A model generated the notes under the pieces. That model was not told the origin of the DNA, searched no databases, and saw nothing but the letters and a program-made list of their open reading frames with translations. The position numbers and the translations under genes are program-made. 64,000 nt of DNA. It comes from an uncultured Lachnospiraceae bacterium. Lineage in GTDB: Bacteria > Bacillota > Clostridia > Lachnospirales > Lachnospiraceae. Numbering within the stretch: the first letter of the stretch is position 1; each line of letters opens with the position of its first letter. The DNA is taken from NCBI GenBank assembly GCA_910586015.1, contig CAJUGJ010000006.1:1-64000 (forward strand), read 5' to 3'. Below are positions 58,324-64,000 of this stretch, in pieces.

Positions 58324-59763
58324 ATGAACCATAAAAATATTCTATATATTATTGGCTGGATTTTAAAATTAGAGGGTTTTGTTATGCTGTTTCCTTTATT
58401 TGTTGCTGTCTGTTATCGAGAATCTTCTGGACTTACTTTTGTTCTATGTTCTTTAATTGGAATTTTTCTAGGACAGATATTAACTAGAAAACGCCCAAAT
58501 CATAGTGCCTTTTATGCAAGAGATGGATTTCTTACTGTTGCTATAAGTTGGATTGCAATTAGTATACTTGGTTGTCTTCCCTTTTATTTTAGTAGGGAAA
58601 TCCCCTCTTTTTTAGATGCTTTATTTGAAATTGTTTCTGGTTTTACTACAACAGGAGCAAGTATTTTAACAGATGTAGAACATCTATCAAAATGTATGCT
58701 GTTTTGGCGAAGTTTTTCTCACTGGTTTGGTGGTATGGGTGTACTTGTTTTTATGCTTGCTATTTTGCCAATGGGAGGAGGAGGAGAGAATCTCCATTTA
58801 ATGAGAGCAGAAAGTCCTGGTCCTTCTGTTAGTAAATTAGTTCCAAAACTTCGTACAACGGCTGTTTATCTTTATGGTATTTATATTGCTATTACACTTT
58901 TAGAAGTTATTCTTCTCTTATTTGGAAGAATGTCTGTGTTTGATGCACTATGTCTATCTTTCGGAACAACTGGTACAGGGGGCTTTGGTCTTTTAAATAG
59001 TAGTATTAGTTCTTATAGTCACTATATTCAATCTGTCATTACAATTTTTATGTTGCTTAGTGGCGTAAACTTTACTCTTTATTTCTTCTTACTTATGCGA
59101 AGAACCAAAGAAGCTTTTCAAATGGAAGAAGTTCGTTGGTACTTTATTATTTATACTGTAACTGTTTTATTAATTACTTGTAATGTTGCTGCTTCCCAAG
59201 GACATTTTTTTGAAACTTTTCATCATGCTGCCTTTCAAGTAGCATCTGTTATGACAACTACTGGATATTCTACTCTCGATTATAATACATGGCCTGAGTT
59301 TTCCAGAAGTCTTATCATATTGATTATGTTTATTGGTGCTTGTGCAGGTAGTACTGGAGGAGGTATGAAGATATCTCGTTTTATTATATACTTTAAATGT
59401 GTTGGAAAAGAATTGTCCTATTTAATTCACCCAAGAAGTGTTAAGATCTTAAAAATGGATGGGAAGAAAATAGAACATGAAGTAATTCGTTCTGCTAATG
59501 CCTATTTAATGGCATATATTATGATTTTTATTACCTCTTTATTGCTTCTTAGTCTAAATGGGTTCGATTTTACAACAAATTTTACTGCTGTAGCTGCTAC
59601 TTTAAATAATATTGGACCGGGACTGAATTTAGTAGGTCCTGCAGGAAACTTTTCGATGTTTTCGAATGGAGAAAAATTAGTTCTCATTTTTGATATGTTA
59701 GCAGGAAGATTAGAAATTTTTCCTATGTTACTTTTAATTGCACCTAGAACATGGAGAAAATAA
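58324..59763 (+). CDS. trkH: Trk potassium uptake membrane subunit TrkH
   Basis: A 479-residue K+ channel/transporter with four repeated M1-P-M2 units. The selectivity-filter regions are visible: VSGFTTTGASIL, FGTTGTGGFGLL, VMTTTGYSTLDY and ATLNNIGPGLNLVG. It pairs with TrkA encoded just upstream. AAAGGAGGG precedes the ATG. A clear terminator follows the stop. Confidence 0.96.
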   Translation: MNHKNILYIIGWILKLEGFVMLFPLFVAVCYRESSGLTFVLCSLIGIFLGQILTRKRPNHSAFYARDGFLTVAISWIAISILGCLPFYFSREIPSFLDALFEIVSGFTTTGASILTDVEHLSKCMLFWRSFSHWFGGMGVLVFMLAILPMGGGGENLHLMRAESPGPSVSKLVPKLRTTAVYLYGIYIAITLLEVILLLFGRMSVFDALCLSFGTTGTGGFGLLNSSISSYSHYIQSVITIFMLLSGVNFTLYFFLLMRRTKEAFQMEEVRWYFIIYTVTVLLITCNVAASQGHFFETFHHAAFQVASVMTTTGYSTLDYNTWPEFSRSLIILIMFIGACAGSTGGGMKISRFIIYFKCVGKELSYLIHPRSVKILKMDGKKIEHEVIRSANAYLMAYIMIFITSLLLLSLNGFDFTTNFTAVAATLNNIGPGLNLVGPAGNFSMFSNGEKLVLIFDMLAGRLEIFPMLLLIAPRTWRK

Positions 59764-59765
59764 AA

Positions 59766-59812
59766 AAGAGTTGTTGCAAAATAAATTTTTACTTTGCAAC
59801 AACTTTTCTTTA
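59766..59812. terminator. Bidirectional terminator after trkH
   Basis: GTTGTTGCAAA (59770-59780) pairs exactly with TTTGCAACAAC (59793-59803), with an A-run on the left and a T-rich run on the right. It also ends the convergent GNAT gene. Confidence 0.88.
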
Positions 59813-60514
59813 TTTTTTAAAAGAACTTATTTCTTTTGCATTGAGAAAGTAGTAAAAAAATGACGCAAAACAAACACCTACAATAGTTCCTAAAATTGTT
59901 CTTTTTAAAACTACATTTCCATAAAAGCCCCCAGCTAATATACCAAGCAATAAAAACATTCCTCGATATGCCTTTAGACCATGTAACTGATATTCCAACT
60001 GACAATCACAAGGTTCTTTTTCTACTGCTTCCTTTTTATATTCCCTTGCCTCTATACATCCCATAGCTTTATAAAACGCCTGTGTTTCTGTTGCAGAGTG
60101 AGAAGAGATATAGAGACGTTTTGCACCTAACCACTGTGCACTATAACACGCGAGAGAAAATAACTTTTTTCCGATGCCATGTCTTCGATATCCATTTGAA
60201 ATATGAAGACAACTTAACTCTACATAACCTCTGTCTGTCCCAAATCGTTCTGCTTCAACAGAGGTAAATCCAATACAAACTCCCCTTTCAAATGCTCCCC
60301 ATACTGCTCCACCAGTATCCAAAGTATTCTTTAGACATTGGACTAGTTCTTTTATTTCCTCTTCTCCCCATTCCTCTACAAAAGAAATCTCTTTTATGAC
60401 CCATTTCCCTTCTTCTTTTCGATAACAATGTGTTACTTCTTGATGTCTGTCAAAAGAACGAAATAGTTCTGGAGATATATTATTTTTTTTCAATTTTTTA
60501 TATTTTATCTTCAT
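59810..60514 (-). CDS. GNAT acetyltransferase with C-terminal membrane tail
   Basis: A 234-residue protein. The first ~175 residues are a GNAT domain: VELSCLHISNGYRRHGIGKKL is the acetyl-CoA loop (about 98-118), and SSHSATETQAFYKAMGC follows. After LEYQLHGLKAYR, two hydrophobic segments (MFLLLGILAGGFYGNVV and TIVGVCFASFFYYFL) would fix it to the membrane. Such a tail is uncommon in GNATs. The substrate is unknown. GAGGAA precedes the ATG. It ends at the trkH terminator. Confidence 0.8.
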   Translation of the reverse strand: MKIKYKKLKKNNISPELFRSFDRHQEVTHCYRKEEGKWVIKEISFVEEWGEEEIKELVQCLKNTLDTGGAVWGAFERGVCIGFTSVEAERFGTDRGYVELSCLHISNGYRRHGIGKKLFSLACYSAQWLGAKRLYISSHSATETQAFYKAMGCIEAREYKKEAVEKEPCDCQLEYQLHGLKAYRGMFLLLGILAGGFYGNVVLKRTILGTIVGVCFASFFYYFLNAKEISSFKK

Positions 60515-60680
60515 TTATAATAAATTCCTCATCTTTACTATTTTATGATTAAGCTGTTGATTACTGATTTCTGCCTTATTTCCAATCTCTCCTGCTTTTA
60601 CATTTGCTTTTATATCTATTAAATTTCAAGAATTCCATGATGCTGTATTATAATAATTTTTTTCTGTTTGTTCTTTATTT
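60515..60680 (-). pseudogene. Possible eroded small gene upstream of the GNAT gene
   Basis: No intact gene lies between 60515 and 60770. One minus-strand frame reads NKEQTEKNYYNTASWNS, a stop, then NLIDIKANVKAGEIGNKAEI and on to a stop that directly abuts the GNAT start codon. The composition looks coding (charged/hydrophobic alternation), but there are two in-frame stops and no start. An AGGAGGG site lies just upstream at about 60695. It is either a decayed gene or coincidence in AT-rich DNA. Confidence 0.3.
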
Positions 60681-60770
60681 GTTTAAATATACTTTTCCCT
60701 CCTGTCTATAATAAAATAAACTTATCTTTTTCTTTATTTTCAATAATACTATTTTTTTTCTCCTTTTTCT

Positions 60771-63125
60771 TTATTCACTTCGTAATGCTTCTACTGCTTC
60801 TTTCTTGGAAGCAAGTTTTGCTGGAATATGACCTCCTAAAATTGTAATAATTGTACTAACTAATACAAGAATAACTGCATGAACAAATTGTAGATGAGAA
60901 GCACTTGTCAGTCCCGCTTGAGAATTAATTACTGTATTGATTGGAAACGTAAAAAGCCAAGCGATAAATACCCCAAGAACTCCTGAAAATACTCCTAAAA
61001 TACAAGTTTCTGCATCAAATACTCTTGTAATATCCTTTTTTCTAGCACCTAATGCCCGAAGAATTCCTATTTCCTTTGTTCGCTCTAAAACACTTGTATA
61101 AGTAATAATACAAATCATAATCATACTGACAACTAAAGATACAGCGGCAAATGCAATCAATACCAATGTAACACCATCCATAATTCCAGAAGTCATAGAA
61201 GACATTGTACCTGCTAAATCAGAATAGACAATAATATCATCTTTATCTTTTTCACGATTAAATTCATCTAAATAATCTAATACTTTATCTTTTGATTCAA
61301 AATCTTTTGGAAAGACCATAACCAGATAAGGGGTTGGATCTCCTCCTAAGTAAGCAAGAAAATTTTCTTTTGTCTGTTCGTCCATTGCTTCCATTGACAT
61401 AATATTATAGTCTACATTACGTTGAGCTTTTACAATCTCTGAATTCTCTGCTGCTGTAATAATCCGTTTTGAAAGAGCATCACTATAGGCAATTCCTGTA
61501 GCAAGCATAGACATTTTTGTACCTTTCTTTGCACGTACAATTCCAGAGATCTGAATCTCAAAACCTTCTCCTGATTCATACATCTTAGCATAGTCCATTG
61601 AAGGTAAATATGTCCCTAACTCTGTTTTTTGGTAATAGGAATTATTGTCTACTACTTTAAATTTTGTTCCAACTACTTCTTCAAATGGTAAACTATTTTT
61701 TCCTTCTATATCAAATCCCAATCCTTCCAGTGTACTTTTTTCAATCGTATTCGTCGTTTCTACTACTAAAACAACATCTGTTTCTGACTGTGGATAGTTT
61801 CCAGAAATCAACTCATAATAATTTTCTAAATAATTATCTCCTTCTGCTAAAGAATCTGGATAGCACGAAATTCCCATACTGCTTGTAGAAGTCATATTTC
61901 TATTAGAAGAATGATTCATCATAGCATTTCCAATTATGACTGGTGCATATGTTGTATCAGATACTTTTCTTACAATATTCATATTTACAATTCGAGTATA
62001 ACCAATACTTCCACAAATCTCTGGCGAAATTTTATGAATATAATCTAAAAATCCATCTTCAATTTTATTTTTGTGAACCTCAATCCTTCCAGAACTGTCT
62101 TTAATCATCAATTCAGTTGTATCTGCATACTCATTTGTACCATATACACGATTTTGCATTCCCTCTGACATCTCAATCATAGAATTCATATCTACTTCTT
62201 GTATTGCCTTTGTAATTAAAATTGGGAATTCTGCCATAGCATCTGACTGAAAGTTATCAATCTCTGACTGAAATCCTGTAGATAAACTTAAAATAACAGC
62301 AATTCCAATAATTCCGATACTAGAAGCAAATGCTGTAAGAAATGTTCTTCCCTTTTTGGTTTTTAAATTCTGAAAGGAAAGACGAAGAGCAGTCAAAAAG
62401 CTCATATTCGTTTTCTTTAACTTAAATTGTTCTGTCTTTGGACGTTCTTTATGTGGATGAGTATCATCTACAATCTTTCCGTCAGAAAACCGAATGATTC
62501 GATCGGCATATTGATCGGCTAATTCTGGATTATGTGTTACCATAATCACCAAACGATCTTGTGCTACCTCTTTAATCAAATCCATAATCTGTACACTTGT
62601 TGTACTGTCTAAAGCTCCTGTTGGTTCATCGCAAAGTAAAATTTCTGGATCATTCGCTAGAGCTCTTGCAATTGCTACTCTCTGCATCTGTCCACCAGAA
62701 AGCTGATTTGGTCTTTTATGAAGATGTTCTTTTAATCCTACTTTTTCTAAGACTTCTAATGCTTTTCTATGTTTTTCTTCTCTAGAAACCCCACTTAATG
62801 TCATTCCTAGTTCCACATTTGCTACAATACTTAAATGAGTAATCAGATTATAACTTTGAAACACAAAACCTATTGAATTATTTCGATAAGCATCCCAGTC
62901 ATTGGCATTAAAATCTTTTGTGCTTTTTCCTTTAATAACCAAGTCCCCAGAATCATATTGATCAAGACCTCCAATAATATTTAAACAAGTAGTTTTTCCT
63001 GAACCACTTGTTCCTAAAATAGCAACAAATTCTCTCTCTCGAAATGCAACACTAATTCCATCTAAGGCCTTTGTTTCAATTTCTCCAATTCGATAAGTCT
63101 TTCTTATATCTTTTAATTCTAACAA
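60771..63125 (-). CDS. MacB-type ABC transporter, ATPase fused to FtsX-like permease
   Basis: A 784-residue fusion. The N-terminal ATPase has Walker A GTSGSGKTT (38-46), signature LSGGQMQRVAIARAL and Walker B EILLCDEPTGAL. Then come a transmembrane helix (about 258-280), a large extracytoplasmic domain of roughly 350 residues, and three C-terminal helices of the FtsX type (VLERTKEIGILRALGARKKD). This type of transporter exports peptides or drugs, or transmits mechanical signals. It has a TTGACT promoter overlapped by the same palindrome found in front of the neighbouring marR gene. RBS AAGGAGG. Confidence 0.92.
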   Translation of the reverse strand: MLELKDIRKTYRIGEIETKALDGISVAFREREFVAILGTSGSGKTTCLNIIGGLDQYDSGDLVIKGKSTKDFNANDWDAYRNNSIGFVFQSYNLITHLSIVANVELGMTLSGVSREEKHRKALEVLEKVGLKEHLHKRPNQLSGGQMQRVAIARALANDPEILLCDEPTGALDSTTSVQIMDLIKEVAQDRLVIMVTHNPELADQYADRIIRFSDGKIVDDTHPHKERPKTEQFKLKKTNMSFLTALRLSFQNLKTKKGRTFLTAFASSIGIIGIAVILSLSTGFQSEIDNFQSDAMAEFPILITKAIQEVDMNSMIEMSEGMQNRVYGTNEYADTTELMIKDSSGRIEVHKNKIEDGFLDYIHKISPEICGSIGYTRIVNMNIVRKVSDTTYAPVIIGNAMMNHSSNRNMTSTSSMGISCYPDSLAEGDNYLENYYELISGNYPQSETDVVLVVETTNTIEKSTLEGLGFDIEGKNSLPFEEVVGTKFKVVDNNSYYQKTELGTYLPSMDYAKMYESGEGFEIQISGIVRAKKGTKMSMLATGIAYSDALSKRIITAAENSEIVKAQRNVDYNIMSMEAMDEQTKENFLAYLGGDPTPYLVMVFPKDFESKDKVLDYLDEFNREKDKDDIIVYSDLAGTMSSMTSGIMDGVTLVLIAFAAVSLVVSMIMICIITYTSVLERTKEIGILRALGARKKDITRVFDAETCILGVFSGVLGVFIAWLFTFPINTVINSQAGLTSASHLQFVHAVILVLVSTIITILGGHIPAKLASKKEAVEALRSE

Positions 63126-63146
63126 AATAATCTCCCTCCTTCTCTT

Positions 63147-63165
63147 TATATTTGAATTAAATATA
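63147..63165. promoter_or_regulatory. MarR-type operator in front of the ABC transporter
   Basis: TATATTTG-AAT-TAAATATA (63147-63165) is a near-perfect inverted repeat, almost identical to the one at 63708-63726. It abuts the -10 of the ABC promoter. Confidence 0.7.
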
Positions 63166-63193
63166 ATTTAATCAAAACATATCGAAAAGTCAA
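63165..63193 (-). promoter_or_regulatory. Promoter of the ABC transporter gene
   Basis: On the minus strand TTGACT (63193-63188), 17 bases, TAAATT (63170-63165). The -10 touches the palindrome at 63147-63165, so repressor binding would block it. Confidence 0.6.
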
Positions 63194-63222
63194 GAGATTA
63201 TCTGTAAAAACGTCTTAAATAA

Positions 63223-63690
63223 TTATAAACTGTAAGATCCTACTTTGTCACATAATTTTTCTGTAAAATCAGTAAAATGCTGTAATCCCTCTATTGCATA
63301 GAATATTTCTTCTTTGGAAAGCTTAGACATAATTTTTTCTAAATGACATAATTCCTTTTGTATTGCTTTCATTACTTCTTGTCCCGTATCTGTCAGTTCT
63401 AATCTAACTACCCGTTCATCCTCTTGATCTCTTGTACGGGTTAAAAACCCTAAATATTCTAATTTTTTACACAGAGTTGATAAATTACCCTGATTGATTT
63501 TTAAACAGCGATTGATATCACTAATCGTTGATTTACTTTTCATTCCTACAAAAAATAGTACTGTTATTCCAACAGGAGTTAATTTATATGTCTGTATAAC
63601 AGGAGAAACCACTTTTTCTATAGACACTTTCATTCGGAATAAACAATGTATAATATCAAAAGAAATTAAATTCCAATTTAGTTTTTTCAT
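63223..63690 (-). CDS. MarR-family transcription regulator
   Basis: A 155-residue winged-helix regulator. The helix-turn-helix reads STISDINRCLKINQGNLSTLCKKLEYLGFL, quoted here only as a location (about residues 54-84). It is followed by the wing RTRDQEDERVVRLELTDTG. It is probably the repressor of the adjacent ABC transporter, as both genes carry the same palindrome. The ligand is unknown. ATG at 63690 is chosen (GGACGG about 11 bases upstream); another ATG lies three codons earlier at 63699. Confidence 0.9.
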   Translation of the reverse strand: MKKLNWNLISFDIIHCLFRMKVSIEKVVSPVIQTYKLTPVGITVLFFVGMKSKSTISDINRCLKINQGNLSTLCKKLEYLGFLTRTRDQEDERVVRLELTDTGQEVMKAIQKELCHLEKIMSKLSKEEIFYAIEGLQHFTDFTEKLCDKVGSYSL

Positions 63691-63707
63691 AATATGCACC
63701 GTCCAAT

Positions 63708-63726
63708 TATATTTGATCCAAATATA
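63708..63726. promoter_or_regulatory. MarR-type operator in front of marR
   Basis: TATATTTG-ATC-CAAATATA is a perfect 8+8 inverted repeat with a 3-base spacer, 18 bases upstream of the marR start. It indicates autoregulation. Confidence 0.75.
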
Positions 63727-63752
63727 ACTGGAAGCAGATAAAATGTCAAGTC

Positions 63753-64000
63753 CTATTCATAGAAAAATAGCTGTGTCCAATAAGGAATTCCGGAATCATT
63801 TAAAACATATCCTATTCCTATTTGAGTATATTTTTCATTTAAAATATTTGCTCTGTGTCCAGAGGAATTCATCCAATCTTTCATGACTGCCTGTGCTGTT
63901 TTCTGACCCCATGCAATATTTTCTCCTGCTCCTGAAAACGAAATATTTGCCTCTTTTAATGCTGTGGAAAAACTTTTTCCATTTGGTCTAGTATGTGAAA
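63753..64000 (-). CDS. CAP-domain (SCP/YkwD-like) protein, 5' part outside the window
   Basis: The last 81 residues of a CAP/CRISP-superfamily protein. The visible part has SGAGENIAWG, AVMKDWMNSSGHRANIL and YTQIGIGY, the core motifs of bacterial YkwD-like extracellular proteins (His and Glu of the CAP cavity). It ends with an aromatic FFYE. The start and any signal peptide or cell-wall binding repeats lie beyond base 64000. The function of bacterial CAP proteins is poorly known; SafA/YkwD-type members are linked to spore coats. Confidence 0.9.
   Translation of the reverse strand, partial: SHTRPNGKSFSTALKEANISFSGAGENIAWGQKTAQAVMKDWMNSSGHRANILNEKYTQIGIGYVLNDSGIPYWTQLFFYE

Noticed and set aside
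1..64000. CRISPR array or IS element
   Set aside because: No regularly spaced repeats, transposase, integrase or recombinase frames were seen anywhere in the window.

Overview
The window is AT-rich bacterial DNA from a spore-forming, Gram-positive clostridial lineage. Its gene content, low GC and gene order fit Lachnospiraceae or close relatives. Evidence: the heat-shock cluster hrcA-grpE-dnaK-dnaJ under a perfect CIRCE operator; sporulation/germination genes (gpr, spoIIP, sigK, a gerM-like lipoprotein); RNase J; IreB; PrmA; MtaB; strong GGAGG-type ribosome binding sites with frequent TTG/GTG starts; and TTGACA/TATAAT promoters. No phage, plasmid, insertion sequence or CRISPR array was seen.

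Layout. 0-6.8 kb: an MFS permease behind an unusual double-promoter/palindrome region, a small DUF6870-like gene, DUF3737 plus a MalY-type C-S lyase, a sigK gene whose C-terminal recognition helix is replaced, and trhP-trmR (tRNA wobble-uridine modification) with a short MltG-like protein. 6.8-12.2 kb: rnj, fur, DUF1292, ruvX, ireB, mtaB, all on the minus strand. 12.2-23.2 kb: an HPr-like gene lacking the phosphoryl His (plus strand), thiI, a cysteine desulfurase, rsmE, prmA, dnaJ, dnaK, grpE, hrcA, hemW. 23.3-29.2 kb: lepA, an RlmM-like methyltransferase, spoIIP, gpr, and divergent rpsT. This order follows the Bacillus comE-holA-rpsT-gpr-spoIIP-lepA-hemW-hrcA-dnaJ-mtaB backbone, with local insertions.

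29.2-36.4 kb is an accessory insert between rpsT and holA, which are neighbours in Bacillus. It holds a purine permease, a pectin/rhamnogalacturonan utilisation trio (PL11 lyase, GH105 hydrolase, GH29 fucosidase), a PdaA-like deacetylase, a small unknown gene and tRNA-Ser(CGA). 36.4-46.7 kb: holA, psd, pssA, a YbhN-like membrane protein, comEC, gerM-like, a histidine kinase/response regulator pair, comEA and a YdcZ-type transporter. 46.8-53.7 kb: the arginine operon argC-GNAT-argJ-argB-argD, maf, and divergent argG; argH is absent. Both arginine units have a TTGCAT-N17-TATA(A/T)T promoter.

53.8-64 kb, mostly plus strand at first: an overlapping nucleosidase / spore-photoproduct-lyase-like radical SAM pair followed by an SDR dehydrogenase, then DUF3783, trkA-trkH potassium uptake, a GNAT with a membrane tail beside what looks like an eroded small gene, a MacB-type ABC transporter with its MarR regulator (both preceded by the same palindrome), and the end of a CAP-domain protein cut by the window edge.

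Most of the window is conserved housekeeping DNA. The best candidates for something undescribed are the nucleosidase-SPL-like-SDR module, the sigK C-terminal replacement, the His-less HPr, and the inverted-repeat terminator family. These readings rest on recognising motifs by eye; no database search was run.
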